Positions 1 through 10,313 of a DNA stretch of 64,000 nt are shown piece after piece (position 1 is the first letter of the stretch; each line of letters opens with the position of its first letter). The stretch is taken from NCBI GenBank assembly GCA_038531945.1, contig JBCBBH010000002.1, forward strand, positions 310,001-374,000, written 5' to 3'. Position numbers and translations under genes: made by a program. The DNA comes from CALBPI01 sp038531945. Lineage in GTDB: Bacteria > Pseudomonadota > Gammaproteobacteria > Steroidobacterales > Woeseiaceae. The notes beneath the pieces are model-generated. The model did no database searches and had not been told where the DNA came from. It saw only the letters and a list, made by a program, of their open reading frames with translations.

Positions 1-34
1 TCGGCTAGTGGAATCTTCAAGGGGCGAACCGAAC

Positions 35-1465
35 ATGCGCGACTATCTTCAGTTCTACATCAACGGCCGTTGGGTGGACTCGACCTCAAGCGAAACGATC
101 GAAGTGGTCAATCCGGCGACTGAGGAAGCCTACGCGCGAATCACGAATGGCAACGCTGAAGATGTCGACCGAGCCGTTGCCGCGGCGGTCGCCGCGTTCG
201 ACACCTGGTCGAACAGCACGGTTGAAGATCGCCTCGAAGTCATCGATCGCATCATTGAAGTCTACAAATCGAAGATGGAGGCGATGGGTGAGGCGATTAG
301 CGATGAGATGGGTGCGCCGCTGTCGTTCGCCATTAAGGCGCAGGCCGGCAGTGGACTCGCGCACTTCAAAGCCATTCGTAAAGTGTTGGAGTCGTTTGAG
401 TGGCAAACCGCCGAGGGCGACTATCTCCTGACTCGCGAAGCGATTGGCGTGTGCGGATTGATCACGCCGTGGAACTGGCCGCAGAACCAGATCGCGTGCA
501 AGGTCGCGCCGGCGTTGGCGGCAGGATGCACGATGGTGTTGAAGCCAAGTGAAATCGCGCCAATCGACGCGATGCTGTTTGCCGAAATTCTGGACGAGGC
601 GAGAGTGCCAGCGGGTGTGTTCAATCTTGTGAATGGCACCGGCCTGGATGTCGGCGCCCGGCTGTCGTCGCACCCGGATATCGCGATGATGAGTTTTACC
701 GGTTCGACGCGGGCCGGGGTCGAGGTGGCTCGGGCTGCGGCAGATTCGGTGAAGCGCGTGTCGCAGGAGCTGGGCGGCAAGTCGCCGAATGTGTTGCTGG
801 ACGATGTGGATCTTGAGGTGGCCGTCGCCGGCGGTGCCAAGCAGGTGTTTTCAAACACAGGCCAGTCGTGCAACGCACCCACACGCATGCTCGTGCCGAT
901 GGCGCACCTGCAACAAGCGGGTGAGATCGCCGCGAAGGTCGCCGAGTCGATCAAGGTCGGCAATCCGCGTGAGGAGGGCGTCAAGATGGGGCCGCTCGCG
1001 AGCGAGGTGCAGTTCGAGAAAGTGCAGGCGTTGATCCAGATAGGTATCGATGAAGGTGCCACGGTGGTTGCGGGCGGCACGGGTCGTCCGGACGGGATCG
1101 ACAAAGGTTTCTTCGTTCGACCGACCGTGTTCACGAACGTCACCAACGACATGACCATCGCGCGCGAGGAAATCTTCGGGCCGGTACTCTGCATCATCGG
1201 TTATGAAAACGAGGATCAGGCGATCGCGATTGCCAACGACACGCCATACGGCCTCGCCGGATACGTGCAATCGTCCGATCCGGCGCGAGCGGTGAGTGTC
1301 GCGGCAAAAATTCGTGCGGGCAGTATTCACATCAACGGCCACGGCGGTTCGATCATGGCGCCGTTCGGTGGCTACAAACAGTCTGGGAACGGGCGCGAAT
1401 GGGGCGTGCTTGGATTCGAGGAATTTCTGGAGACCAAATCGGTATTCGTGCCGAAGATTGCATAA
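35..1465 (+). CDS. Aldehyde dehydrogenase (NAD(P)+-dependent, ALDH superfamily)
   Basis: Cytosolic enzyme oxidising an aldehyde to the carboxylic acid; the substrate cannot be read from sequence. Using the ATG at 35, the N-terminal Rossmann part carries the PWNWP motif near residue 145 and the cofactor-binding Lys of VLKPSE near 170. The general-base Glu is in QELGGK (about residue 245) and the nucleophilic Cys in GQSCNAP (about 279). At 476 residues it has normal full ALDH length. An upstream in-frame GTG at 8 exists, but AAGGGG at 19-24 is well placed for the ATG at 35. The gene is followed 24 bp later by a small membrane protein on the same strand. Family is certain, substrate unknown. Confidence 0.93.
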   Translation: MRDYLQFYINGRWVDSTSSETIEVVNPATEEAYARITNGNAEDVDRAVAAAVAAFDTWSNSTVEDRLEVIDRIIEVYKSKMEAMGEAISDEMGAPLSFAIKAQAGSGLAHFKAIRKVLESFEWQTAEGDYLLTREAIGVCGLITPWNWPQNQIACKVAPALAAGCTMVLKPSEIAPIDAMLFAEILDEARVPAGVFNLVNGTGLDVGARLSSHPDIAMMSFTGSTRAGVEVARAAADSVKRVSQELGGKSPNVLLDDVDLEVAVAGGAKQVFSNTGQSCNAPTRMLVPMAHLQQAGEIAAKVAESIKVGNPREEGVKMGPLASEVQFEKVQALIQIGIDEGATVVAGGTGRPDGIDKGFFVRPTVFTNVTNDMTIAREEIFGPVLCIIGYENEDQAIAIANDTPYGLAGYVQSSDPARAVSVAAKIRAGSIHINGHGGSIMAPFGGYKQSGNGREWGVLGFEEFLETKSVFVPKIA

Positions 1466-1489
1466 GAACCTAAAGGGGAGGGGGACACC

Positions 1490-2056
1490 ATGTCATTGAC
1501 CGTTACGCAGCTGCTGCTGCCGGCAGCGCTGAGTGCAGTGCTCGCGTGGATTGCGAGTACGCTCATTCACTTAGTGATCAAGTATCACAACTCGGACTAC
1601 AAAGAACTTAAGAACGAAGCATCCGTTGCCGACGCAATCGGTGCCGAGTCGCCAGAGAAGGGCATCTACTCGATTCCATACTGCGTCGACATGAAAAAGA
1701 TGGGCGACGAGGACATGCAGGCGAAGTTCGCCAAGGGCCCTGTGGCGTTTGTCACTGTGTTCGACAACGGCATGCCTCAGATGGGCAAGCTGATACTCTT
1801 GCAGATCATCTATTTCTTTGTGGGTGCGTTCCTGATTGGCTACTGCGCGAGCCTCGCGATGCAGCCGGGCGAAGACTATCTCGTCGTGTTTCGCGCGGTT
1901 TCTGCGATTGCGTTTCTCGCCTACGGCTGGGCAGTGATTCCGTTCTCGATCTGGTACGGCCATCTCTGGTCGACCTGCGCAAAGTACCTGGTCGATGCGT
2001 TGATCTACGCGCTGTTAACAGCGGGTGTGTACGCGTGGCTGTGGCCCGCAGCCTAG
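1490..2056 (+). CDS. Small integral membrane protein of unknown function
   Basis: 188 residues with four likely transmembrane segments: about residues 5-27, 100-124, 130-156 and 165-185. Between the first and second there is a roughly 70-residue polar stretch containing Cys and several Lys/Asp. The start is supported by a strong purine-rich ribosome site (GGGGAGGGGG) just upstream. It lies 24 bp after the aldehyde dehydrogenase, so it is probably co-transcribed. It ends 4 bp before the convergent glgX stop. I do not recognise a named family and assign no function. Confidence 0.75.
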   Translation: MSLTVTQLLLPAALSAVLAWIASTLIHLVIKYHNSDYKELKNEASVADAIGAESPEKGIYSIPYCVDMKKMGDEDMQAKFAKGPVAFVTVFDNGMPQMGKLILLQIIYFFVGAFLIGYCASLAMQPGEDYLVVFRAVSAIAFLAYGWAVIPFSIWYGHLWSTCAKYLVDALIYALLTAGVYAWLWPAA

Positions 2057-2060
2057 CCTG

Positions 2061-4106
2061 CTAGTCGAACCAACGCGCGATGGCCAGACTCTGGCCGGGT
2101 AAGACCCACTCGCGTGCCTTGAATGTCGGTGGCTCCGCTTCGGTGTAGCCACCGACAATCCAGTCGCCACGTTCGGCGATGGCCGGTAGCGTGAACGACA
2201 CCGGTTTTTCCGTTGGGTTGAACGACACCGCGACGCCACGATGGTCGGGCGACGGTGGTGCGTCGTTATCGGTCGCGATGAGCAACATCGTGATTGCCTG
2301 CGCGTGATGCCAGTCGAGTCCTTGCAGTTCGCTGCCCTCTGGTGACAGCCACTCGATGTTCCGAAAGCCCGTTTCGTTGCTGGAGCGCCCGTGCCTGAAT
2401 TGTTGTTGGCGCAACAACGGCGTCGAATTGCGCAGCGCGATGAGGTCGCGGACTCGCGTCAGAAACTTGGAATCCACCGATTCCCAATCGAACCAGGTCG
2501 TGTCGTTGTCTTGTGCGTACGCGTTGTTGTTGCCTTGTTGCGTGCGACCGAATTCGTCGCCGCCAAGAATCATTGGTGTGCCTTGCGACACCAACAGTGT
2601 TGCTAGCATGTTCAATCGTTGTTTGCGTCTGACGCTCAGAATGGTGTCGTCGTCGGTGTCACCCTCGACGCCATAGTTCGACGAATAATTGTGGCGATGG
2701 CCGTCGAGGTTGTTCTCGCCGTTCGCTTCGTTGTGCGGTCGCTCGTAGCTGACCAGATCGTTCAGCGTAAACCCGTCGTGCGCGGTCACGAAGTTCACGC
2801 TCGCAAACGGCGTCCGCCCGGCCGGTTCAAAGATATCCGCGGAGCCATGCAGTCGCCGCGCCATGGCGGGCGTTTGACGTTCATCACCGCGCCAATATTG
2901 GCGGACGGTGTCGCGATAGCGGTCGTTCCATTCCGCCCAGCCTTTGGGGAAGCCACCGAGTTGATAGCCGCCCGGTCCGATGTCCCACGGTTCGGCAATC
3001 AATTTGCAGTGACGCAGCACGCCGTCGTGCGTCATTTGTTCGAGCAGGGGGTGTTGCGCGCTAAAGCCCGTGAAGTGACGCCCGAGGATCGGCGCGAGGT
3101 CAAAGCGAAACCCATCCACGCCGAACGTCGTGGCCCAGTAGCGCAGGCTGTCGATCACCATCTGACGCGCGACGGGGTGGTCCGCGTTCAGCGTGTTGCC
3201 TGTGCCGGTGTCATTCACGTAGTGATCACGGTTCTCGGGCAGCACGCGGTAATACGCGAGGTTGTCGATACCGCGCCAGGACAGTGTCGGTCCGCGCACG
3301 TCACCTTCGGCGGTGTGGTTGTACACCACATCCAGGATCACCTCGATGTTGGCGTCGTGCAGACGGTCGACCAAATGGCGAAATTCATCGAGCGGCGCGG
3401 CGGTCGCAAAGCGCGGCATCGGCGCAAAAAAAGCGAGGCTGTTGTAGCCCCATGCATTGCGTAAGCCGCGTTGCGCGAGGAAATGTTCGTCCGCAAATGC
3501 CTGGATGGGTAGCAACTCGAGTGCGGTGATGCCGAGCGCTTTCAGGTAGTCGATGATGTGCTCGCTCGCTACGCCTTCGAATTTGCCGCGCAGGATTTCA
3601 GCGATCTTTTTGTCTTTGGCTGTCAGTGCGCGGACCGAGGCTTCGTACACAATCGTGTCGTGCCAGGCTGTCAGTGGTCGCCGTGTGCGCGTGCGCCCAG
3701 GATCGACAACAATCGATTTCGGCATGAACGGTGCACTGTCGGCCGTGTCCATAACATCGGTATCGCTTAGCGTGTGACCGAACATCGTGTCGTGCCAATT
3801 CAGCGTGTCACTCAGCAAACGGGCGTATGGATCGATCAGCAGTTTGTTTGGGTTGTGCCGCAAACCATCACCAGGCGACCAAGGGCCGTGGACTCGGTAA
3901 CCGTAGCGGCTACCTGATTCCAAACCGGGGATGAATCCATGCCACACGTCGTTGTGCCGCTCGGGCAGCTCGATGCGTTGTTCCTGACCATCGGCTGTAA
4001 ACAGGCACAACTCCACGCGTTCGGCGGAGCTTGAATACAGCGCGAAGTTCACGCCGCCGTCGATGACGGTGGCGCCGAGGCGCGAGGGATCGCCGGCTTC
4101 GATCAC
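2061..4106 (-). CDS. glgX: Glycogen debranching enzyme GlgX (GH13)
   Basis: Hydrolyses alpha-1,6 branches of phosphorylase-limited glycogen in the cytosol, releasing short malto-oligosaccharides that MalQ can handle. The protein has an N-terminal CBM48-like beta domain (about residues 5-110) and then a GH13 barrel. The nucleophile is Asp in GFRFDLAP (about 336), the acid/base Glu is in IAEPWD (about 372) and the transition-state Asp is in TAHDGF (about 444). At 681 residues it has normal GlgX length. The GTG start overlaps the glgP stop by 4 bp (GTGA) with no clear Shine-Dalgarno, suggesting translational coupling. It is the last gene of the glycogen operon. Confidence 0.95.
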   Translation of the reverse strand: MIEAGDPSRLGATVIDGGVNFALYSSSAERVELCLFTADGQEQRIELPERHNDVWHGFIPGLESGSRYGYRVHGPWSPGDGLRHNPNKLLIDPYARLLSDTLNWHDTMFGHTLSDTDVMDTADSAPFMPKSIVVDPGRTRTRRPLTAWHDTIVYEASVRALTAKDKKIAEILRGKFEGVASEHIIDYLKALGITALELLPIQAFADEHFLAQRGLRNAWGYNSLAFFAPMPRFATAAPLDEFRHLVDRLHDANIEVILDVVYNHTAEGDVRGPTLSWRGIDNLAYYRVLPENRDHYVNDTGTGNTLNADHPVARQMVIDSLRYWATTFGVDGFRFDLAPILGRHFTGFSAQHPLLEQMTHDGVLRHCKLIAEPWDIGPGGYQLGGFPKGWAEWNDRYRDTVRQYWRGDERQTPAMARRLHGSADIFEPAGRTPFASVNFVTAHDGFTLNDLVSYERPHNEANGENNLDGHRHNYSSNYGVEGDTDDDTILSVRRKQRLNMLATLLVSQGTPMILGGDEFGRTQQGNNNAYAQDNDTTWFDWESVDSKFLTRVRDLIALRNSTPLLRQQQFRHGRSSNETGFRNIEWLSPEGSELQGLDWHHAQAITMLLIATDNDAPPSPDHRGVAVSFNPTEKPVSFTLPAIAERGDWIVGGYTEAEPPTFKAREWVLPGQSLAIARWFD

Positions 4107-6595
4107 TTCGGTAATTGCAGCGGTGCCAGACGCCAGATATCAGCGTTGTAGTCGCGCATCGTCCGGTCAGTTGAAAATCGTCCGGATGCTGCGGTGTTCA
4201 AGATGCTCTGGCGGATCCACTCGTCCTGATCGGCGTACGTTGCATCCACCCGATCCTGCGCGTCGATAAAGCTGCGGAAATCCGCGACTGTCATCCAAGG
4301 GTCGTTAGGATCGCGAAGCGCGCGCAGGATGTCGTCAAACACGCCGGGCTCATACTGATTGAAATGCCCGGTCTCCAGCAGGTGCATGACCACCGACAAA
4401 GCCGGGTCCGCCGCAATCGTTGCATTTGGGTTGTAGTCTGCCCGGGCCGCCTTGATCTCATCGACTGTGAGGCCGAACAAGAAGAAGTTGTCCTCGCCCA
4501 CAGCTTCGCGAATCTCTACGTTTGCGCCATCGAGCGTGCCGATGGTCAGCGCGCCGTTCATCATGAACTTCATGTTGCCGGTGCCGGATGCTTCCTTACC
4601 GGCGGTTGAAATTTGCTCCGACAACTCTGCGGCCGGGCAAATCCGTTCCATCGCCGAGACGTTGTAGTCCGGATAGAACACCACACGCAGCAGATCTTTC
4701 GTGCGTGGATCTGAATTGATCACGTTCGCGACGTTGTTGATCAGTTTGATGATCTGCTTCGCCATGACGTAACCCGGCGCTGCTTTACCGCCGATAATGA
4801 TCGCGCGCGGTTGCAGGCCTTCGGTGTCATCTGCGCAAATCCGTGCATACCGATGAATCGCGTGCAACACGTTCAAAAGCTGACGCTTGTATTCGTGGAT
4901 GCGCTTCACCTGCACGTCGAACAGCATGTCGAGCGACAGTGCGATGCCGGTGCGTTGTTCGATCATCGTCGTCAGCAAGGCCTTGTTGTGACGCTTCGCG
5001 GCCCACCAGGCTTTCTGGAAGCTCTTGTCCTCGGCATGCGTCTTCAGATTTTCGAGCTGCGGAAGATCGGTCACCCACTCGCTGCCGATTTTCGAGCTGA
5101 TCAGGTTGCTGAGCGTCGGGTTGCACGCTGCGAGCCAGCGACGTTGCGTCACACCGTTGGTTTTGTTGTTGAACTTCTCAGGCCACAACTCGTAGAAATC
5201 GCGGAACAAACCGTCCTTCAAGAGTTCGGAATGCAGCGCGGCGACACCGTTGACGGAGTAGCTGCCGACGATAGCGAGGTAGGCCATGCGCAGCATCGGC
5301 TCGCCGTCTTCGGCGACTAACGACATTCTGCGTAGGCGGTCGACATCACCCGGCCAGCGCTGCGCCACTTCGCGCAAAAAGCGTGCGTTAATTTCGTAGA
5401 TGATCTCGATCAAGCGCGGCAACAGGGTACGGAACATCGCCACCGGCCAGAGTTCGAGGGCTTCTGGCAGCAGCGTGTGATTGGTGTACGCCATCGTCGA
5501 GGTTGTGACTTTCCATGCCTCGTCCCAATCGAATCCGTGTTCGTCGATCAGCAAACGCATCAACTCGGCCACGGCAACGGCCGGGTGCGTGTCGTTCAAC
5601 TGGAAGCAATGCTTGTCTGCGAATTCAGAGAAGTCGTCGCCGTGGCGCAATTGCCAATCGCGGATGGCATCTTTCAGGCTGGCACTCGCGAGGAAATATT
5701 GCTGACGCAAACGCAGCACCTGACCGTTCTCGGTCGTGGCGTTCGGATACAGCACCATCGTGATGTTTTCGGCCGCGTTTTTGTGCGACACCGCATCCGC
5801 GTAGCTGCCCGCATTGAACTCGTCGAGATCGAATTCATCGGTCGCGACCGCCGACCACAATCGCAGCGTGTTCACAATCTCGTTGCGATAGCCAGGCACA
5901 GGCACGTCGTAGGGCACCGCGACGACGTCGTGCGTGTCGACCCAGCGGAACGCAAGGCGACCTGCGGCATCGCGGTAACTCTCGGTACGGCCGCCGAAGT
6001 GAATCGTCTGCGCATACTCGCGTCGCCGAATCTCCCATGGGAACCCGTCGGTCAGCCACTGATCGGGTTCTTCGATCTGGTAGCCGTCGTTGATTTGTTG
6101 ATGGAACATGCCGTAGCGGTAGCGGATGCCATAGCCTGTTACCGGCAAGGCGAGCGTGGCGCAGCTATCGAGAAAGCACGCAGCGAGCCTGCCGAGCCCG
6201 CCGTTGCCGAGCCCTGCGTCTTGTTCCTGATCCAGTAGTAACTCGAGATCGATGCCGAGACGCGACATTGCCTCGCGTGCCGGTTCTTCGATGTCGATGC
6301 TGAGCAGCGCATTGTTCATCAGGCGCCCCATCAGAAACTCGAGCGACAGATAACACGTCTTACGTACGTCGGCGTTACGCTGATGTTCGCGTGTTGTTGC
6401 CCAGGCTTGCATGATCCGGTCACGCACGGCGTAGACCAGCGACCGATACGCAAAAGCGCCGTTGTCATCCAGTTCGTGTTGTCCGAATGTTCTGGCGAAA
6501 TAGTGGCTGAAGTCTTTTACGAGCGCATCCGCGTTCATCTCCAGCGGTTCGGTATCGATGCGGGCGAGTTGCGGTAGGTTTCTCGTCGGGCTCAT
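4103..6595 (-). CDS. glgP: Glycogen/maltodextrin phosphorylase GlgP
   Basis: Phosphorolyses alpha-1,4 glucan ends to glucose 1-phosphate using pyridoxal phosphate. The family signature with the PLP lysine is visible in EASGTGNMKFMMNGALT toward the C-terminus, and the N-terminal GNGGLGRLAACFLDS block is also present. I prefer the ATG at 6595 (830 residues), preceded by GGAG at good spacing. A GTG at 6610 would overlap the glgB stop as GTGA and is the alternative start. The gene sits between glgB and glgX in one operon, so debranching and phosphorolysis are co-expressed with synthesis. Confidence 0.96.
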   Translation of the reverse strand: MSPTRNLPQLARIDTEPLEMNADALVKDFSHYFARTFGQHELDDNGAFAYRSLVYAVRDRIMQAWATTREHQRNADVRKTCYLSLEFLMGRLMNNALLSIDIEEPAREAMSRLGIDLELLLDQEQDAGLGNGGLGRLAACFLDSCATLALPVTGYGIRYRYGMFHQQINDGYQIEEPDQWLTDGFPWEIRRREYAQTIHFGGRTESYRDAAGRLAFRWVDTHDVVAVPYDVPVPGYRNEIVNTLRLWSAVATDEFDLDEFNAGSYADAVSHKNAAENITMVLYPNATTENGQVLRLRQQYFLASASLKDAIRDWQLRHGDDFSEFADKHCFQLNDTHPAVAVAELMRLLIDEHGFDWDEAWKVTTSTMAYTNHTLLPEALELWPVAMFRTLLPRLIEIIYEINARFLREVAQRWPGDVDRLRRMSLVAEDGEPMLRMAYLAIVGSYSVNGVAALHSELLKDGLFRDFYELWPEKFNNKTNGVTQRRWLAACNPTLSNLISSKIGSEWVTDLPQLENLKTHAEDKSFQKAWWAAKRHNKALLTTMIEQRTGIALSLDMLFDVQVKRIHEYKRQLLNVLHAIHRYARICADDTEGLQPRAIIIGGKAAPGYVMAKQIIKLINNVANVINSDPRTKDLLRVVFYPDYNVSAMERICPAAELSEQISTAGKEASGTGNMKFMMNGALTIGTLDGANVEIREAVGEDNFFLFGLTVDEIKAARADYNPNATIAADPALSVVMHLLETGHFNQYEPGVFDDILRALRDPNDPWMTVADFRSFIDAQDRVDATYADQDEWIRQSILNTAASGRFSTDRTMRDYNADIWRLAPLQLPK

Positions 6596-6606
6596 CGGTG
6601 TCTCCG

Positions 6607-8769
6607 TCACCCGATCTCGGTCGGGGTCAAAATCAAGGTTGCTAAGGGTGGTAGCGTCACCACCAGCGATTGTTCCAGTTCATGCCACGGCGTCGGTTCG
6701 GTCATCGTGCGTTCAGCAGGGCCGGCACCGCTGCCGCCATAAATCGAAGCGTCCGTATTCATGGCGACTGAATAGTGCCCCCAGTGCGGTGCGCCGACGC
6801 GATAGCCTTCGCGCACCACTGGCGTCATGTTCGTGATGCAAATGGCGTGCCGCCCGTCGTGGCCGTAGCGTACCCATGCGAACACGCTATGATCCGCGTC
6901 TTGCCAATCCAGCCAGCGAAAGCCATCGGCATCGAAATCTCGTTGATGCAATGCTGGCGTGCCGCGCAAGGTCAGATTCAAGTCTTTTACGAGGCGCTGC
7001 ACGCCCTGATGCGAGGGATAGTCCAACAGGTGCCAGTCGAGCGAGTGCTCATGACTCCACTCGTCGTGTTGTGCAAACTCGGTTCCCATGAATAGAAGCT
7101 TCTTGCCCGGATGTGCGAACATGAATCCGAGGTAAGCCCTTAGATTCGCGAAGCGCTGCCAGTCATCGCCGGGCATTCGGCCGAGGATTGAGCGCTTGCC
7201 GTGCACCACCTCGTCGTGCGAGAGCGGCAGCACAAAGTTCTCATCAAACGCATACACGAGACCGAACGTGAGTTTGTCGTGATGATAGCGGCGATGCACA
7301 GGATCCTCGCCCATGTATCGAAGGCTGTCGTTCATCCAGCCCATATTCCATTTGAATGTGAAACCGAGGCCGCCGTCATAGGTCGGTTTGGACACACCCG
7401 GCCATGCAGTTGACTCTTCCGCGTAGGTTGCGGCGCCGACGGCATGCACCTGCTCGTTTAAGCGCTTCAGGAATGCAACGGCTTCCAGGTTTTCGTTGCC
7501 GCCGTGTTCGTTCGGAATCCATTCGCCGGCTTCGCGTGAGTAGTCGAGGTAAAGCATCGATGCAACGGCGTCGACACGCAGCGCGTCGATATGAAACTCG
7601 TTGATCCAATACAGTGCACTACCGATCAGATAGTTCACGACTTCGGTGCGACCGTAGTTGAAGATCAACGTGCCCCAATCGGCGTGTGCACCTTTGCGCG
7701 GGTCTTCGTGCTCGTATAGCGCAGTGCCGTCGAAGCGCGCGAGCCCGTGGTCGTCGCGCGGGAAGTGTGCCGGCACCCAGTCCACAATCACGCCTATGCC
7801 TGCCTGGTGGCATCGGTCGACCAGAAAACGAAAATCATCTGGCGTACCGAAGCGCCAGGTCGGCGCAAACATGCCGATCGGTTGGTATCCCCAAGACCCA
7901 TCGAACGGGTGTTCGGTAATCGGCAACAACTCAATATGCGTGAAGCCTTGTTCTGCAACGTACGGTACGAGGGTCTCCGCCAACTCGCGGTAGGTCAGCC
8001 AACGGTTATCCTCCCCACGTCGCCATGAGCCGAGGTGGACCTCATAAATCGACTGCGGGCTGGCCATATCGGCCGTGTGTCGCTGCGCCATCCAGTCGGT
8101 GTCCTGCCAGAGATGATCCGAATGGGTAACGATTGCTGCGTTATGCGGTGGCGACTCGAACGCGTGGCCAAAAGGATCGGTTTTCAACGGCAACAGATTG
8201 CCGTGCGCATCCAGTAACTCGAATTTGTAGCGAGCACCAACGGTCACCTCGGGGATGAAAATGTCCCAGACGCCGATTCCGGGGTGCAGGCGCATGCTGT
8301 GACGACGCCCATCCCACTGGTTCCAATCGCCAATGACACTGACGCGACTGGCGTTCGGTGCCCATACACAAAAGCGGGTGCCCTTCAGACCCGCGTGTGT
8401 CATGTAGGTCGCACCCATAACGTCGTAGATGCGCTCGTGCTGACCCTCGCCCAGAAGATGCAGATCCAGTTCGCCGACGGCGGACGGCAAGCGGTACGGA
8501 TCGTCAAATTCGCTCACTACGTTGTCAGCCCAGTGGACACGCCACCGGTAGTCGGCGTCGCCAACGGCCGCGCGGTAAATGCCTGCGTCATGTACGCGAC
8601 GAGCACGACGGATCTGTTTACCTTCACGATCGATAGCGGCAACCCGCGTGGCACCCGGCGCAAAGCACGTCGCAACACGGTCGCCTTCAAGCATGTGCAG
8701 TCCGAGCAGTGCAAATGGGTCTGCGTGGTTGCCGTTGGCCAAGCGCGTGAGGTCGTCATGATCACTCAT
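6607..8769 (-). CDS. glgB: 1,4-alpha-glucan branching enzyme GlgB (GH13)
   Basis: Creates alpha-1,6 branches in glycogen. It has an N-terminal extra module (about 15-110), a CBM48 domain with the VWAPNASRVSVIGDWNQWDG segment (about 135-155) and the GH13 barrel. The nucleophile is Asp400 in DALRVDAVASM and the acid/base Glu451 lies in YAEEST. LSHDEVVHGK carries the third catalytic region. At 720 residues it matches the enterobacterial-type enzyme. It overlaps the glgA stop by 8 bp at its start and is followed directly by glgP. Confidence 0.96.
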   Translation of the reverse strand: MSDHDDLTRLANGNHADPFALLGLHMLEGDRVATCFAPGATRVAAIDREGKQIRRARRVHDAGIYRAAVGDADYRWRVHWADNVVSEFDDPYRLPSAVGELDLHLLGEGQHERIYDVMGATYMTHAGLKGTRFCVWAPNASRVSVIGDWNQWDGRRHSMRLHPGIGVWDIFIPEVTVGARYKFELLDAHGNLLPLKTDPFGHAFESPPHNAAIVTHSDHLWQDTDWMAQRHTADMASPQSIYEVHLGSWRRGEDNRWLTYRELAETLVPYVAEQGFTHIELLPITEHPFDGSWGYQPIGMFAPTWRFGTPDDFRFLVDRCHQAGIGVIVDWVPAHFPRDDHGLARFDGTALYEHEDPRKGAHADWGTLIFNYGRTEVVNYLIGSALYWINEFHIDALRVDAVASMLYLDYSREAGEWIPNEHGGNENLEAVAFLKRLNEQVHAVGAATYAEESTAWPGVSKPTYDGGLGFTFKWNMGWMNDSLRYMGEDPVHRRYHHDKLTFGLVYAFDENFVLPLSHDEVVHGKRSILGRMPGDDWQRFANLRAYLGFMFAHPGKKLLFMGTEFAQHDEWSHEHSLDWHLLDYPSHQGVQRLVKDLNLTLRGTPALHQRDFDADGFRWLDWQDADHSVFAWVRYGHDGRHAICITNMTPVVREGYRVGAPHWGHYSVAMNTDASIYGGSGAGPAERTMTEPTPWHELEQSLVVTLPPLATLILTPTEIG

Positions 8770-10300
8770 ACATCAACTCGCTGTATTGCTGCGCCGCTGC
8801 TTGCCAGGGAAAGCGCAGGGCGGACGCGGCTGCGACGATCTCGGACCACTGCGCCGGATGATCAAAGAACACCTGTTGCGCTTCGATACAGGCTGCCATG
8901 CATTGGTCGATCTGTTCATGCGTCGAGCTACCGCGAAACGAAAACCCCGTGACTCGATGCGTCACGGTGTCGTTGAGGCCACCGACCGCATGCACCAGGC
9001 ACGGCTGGCCGGCGCGCATGGCATACATCTGACTGATGCCGCACGGCTCGTAAGTGCTCGGCATCAAGAACAAGTCGCCTGCACCGAATACCGCACTCGC
9101 GAGTTTCTCGGAGAATCCACGCAAGAACACCAATCGAGTGTCAGAAGCGGCGTGCTGTGCCAGTGCCGCTTCGATGTTCGGATCACCACTGCCGAGAATC
9201 AAAACGAGGCAGTCGTTCGGTAAGGACCGCAGGATTTTTTGTAGCAGTGTCGAGCCATCTGACTCGGCGAGCAGAAGACCGGCTTTTTGATTGGTCAGAC
9301 GACTCACGGCCGTCACGATGATGTTCGGTGTGTTCGCTTCGGCTCGTGTCAGGTTTCTTAGCGCGAGTTCGTAGAGTGCCTGATGGTGAGGGAAGTCGGT
9401 CCGCCAGATCGCCACTGTTTCCTTGACGAGCTGGATCAACTCAGACAGTTCGACCCGCGACGCCGGGCGCGAGTAATCGCAGCCATTCAGAATTCCGTGG
9501 AGTCTGTGTTCCGACGCCGCTTGCTGTAGAAGGTGTTCCAGCCCTTCACCGCCATGGAAGCCACGCGACGGATCGTTGGGTTGCACGATTTCCACCGCAT
9601 TGGTCGGGCTGACTGTGTTGATTTGATCGCATTGTCGGATCGCGGCCGCCAATGGGTTCGCCACGTCCGGATAGCGTGGGTCACTCAGCAGTTCATCATC
9701 CGCATCCAGATGCGGAAACCACTGCGTGAACGAAGACTCGTGATCACGTCGTGGCCGAAGACCCTGCAATGCCAGATTGTGCAGCGTCAGCACGGTCCTG
9801 CGGTCGCGCAGTGCGGCGTACGCTGGGTCGCGCGCCCCGAGCAAGCACAGCAATCCCGCATGCCAATCATGCAAATGCAGCACACCATTTTCAGCCATGT
9901 GCTCGACCAGCCATCGGCCTGCGGCAGCACACAGCAATGCAAACTTTGTGGCGTCGGTGGCAAACGGATTGTCGGGGCCATCATCGTGGTAGATCTGTTG
10001 ATTGCCGTGCGGATCGAACAGGTCGTGATGCAGCACGACCGTGTCGACATCGGCCGCGGTCTGTTTGCCGTACCACTGAATCTTTCGCGGGATGCCGGCG
10101 AACGGCACCGTTAACTCGCCGCACCATTCCATGCCCGCGGTTTCGTGCAGCCGCCCGTACGACGGCATCAAAATCGTGACCGGCCGACCGGTTTCGGCGA
10201 CCGCGGGGGGGAGGTCACGCAACACATCGCCGACACCACCGGCCTTGCCACCAGGCAGTGCGCCGTTTTCTGCCGTAACCATGTAGACGGGCGCAAGCAT
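8762..10300 (-). CDS. glgA: Glycogen synthase GlgA (GT5)
   Basis: Transfers glucose from ADP-glucose to the growing glucan. The N-terminal sugar-nucleotide loop is GGKAGGVGDVLRDLP near residue 20, a variant of the KxGGL motif. The C-terminal lobe has the retaining GT signature in PSTYEPCGISQMYAMRAG. At 512 residues it is slightly longer than the E. coli enzyme, and the N-terminal half is fairly divergent. An ATG at 10300 is preferred over a TTG two codons upstream, but no strong ribosome site is visible for either. It lies 13 bp after glgC and overlaps glgB by 8 bp. Confidence 0.92.
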   Translation of the reverse strand: MLAPVYMVTAENGALPGGKAGGVGDVLRDLPPAVAETGRPVTILMPSYGRLHETAGMEWCGELTVPFAGIPRKIQWYGKQTAADVDTVVLHHDLFDPHGNQQIYHDDGPDNPFATDATKFALLCAAAGRWLVEHMAENGVLHLHDWHAGLLCLLGARDPAYAALRDRRTVLTLHNLALQGLRPRRDHESSFTQWFPHLDADDELLSDPRYPDVANPLAAAIRQCDQINTVSPTNAVEIVQPNDPSRGFHGGEGLEHLLQQAASEHRLHGILNGCDYSRPASRVELSELIQLVKETVAIWRTDFPHHQALYELALRNLTRAEANTPNIIVTAVSRLTNQKAGLLLAESDGSTLLQKILRSLPNDCLVLILGSGDPNIEAALAQHAASDTRLVFLRGFSEKLASAVFGAGDLFLMPSTYEPCGISQMYAMRAGQPCLVHAVGGLNDTVTHRVTGFSFRGSSTHEQIDQCMAACIEAQQVFFDHPAQWSEIVAAASALRFPWQAAAQQYSELMYE

Positions 10301-10313
10301 CAGCAACGTTCGG

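Noticed and set aside
421..1197. 258-codon open frame opposite the aldehyde dehydrogenase
   Set aside because: Ser/Thr/Pro-rich shadow of the ALDH core; the ALDH motifs on the plus strand are decisive.
2619..3464. 281-codon open frame opposite glgX
   Set aside because: Complementary-strand shadow within catalytic GH13 sequence; the product is Val/Arg-rich and matches no family.
5477..6238. 253-codon open frame opposite glgP
   Set aside because: Shadow of phosphorylase coding sequence, low-complexity Val/Arg/His product.
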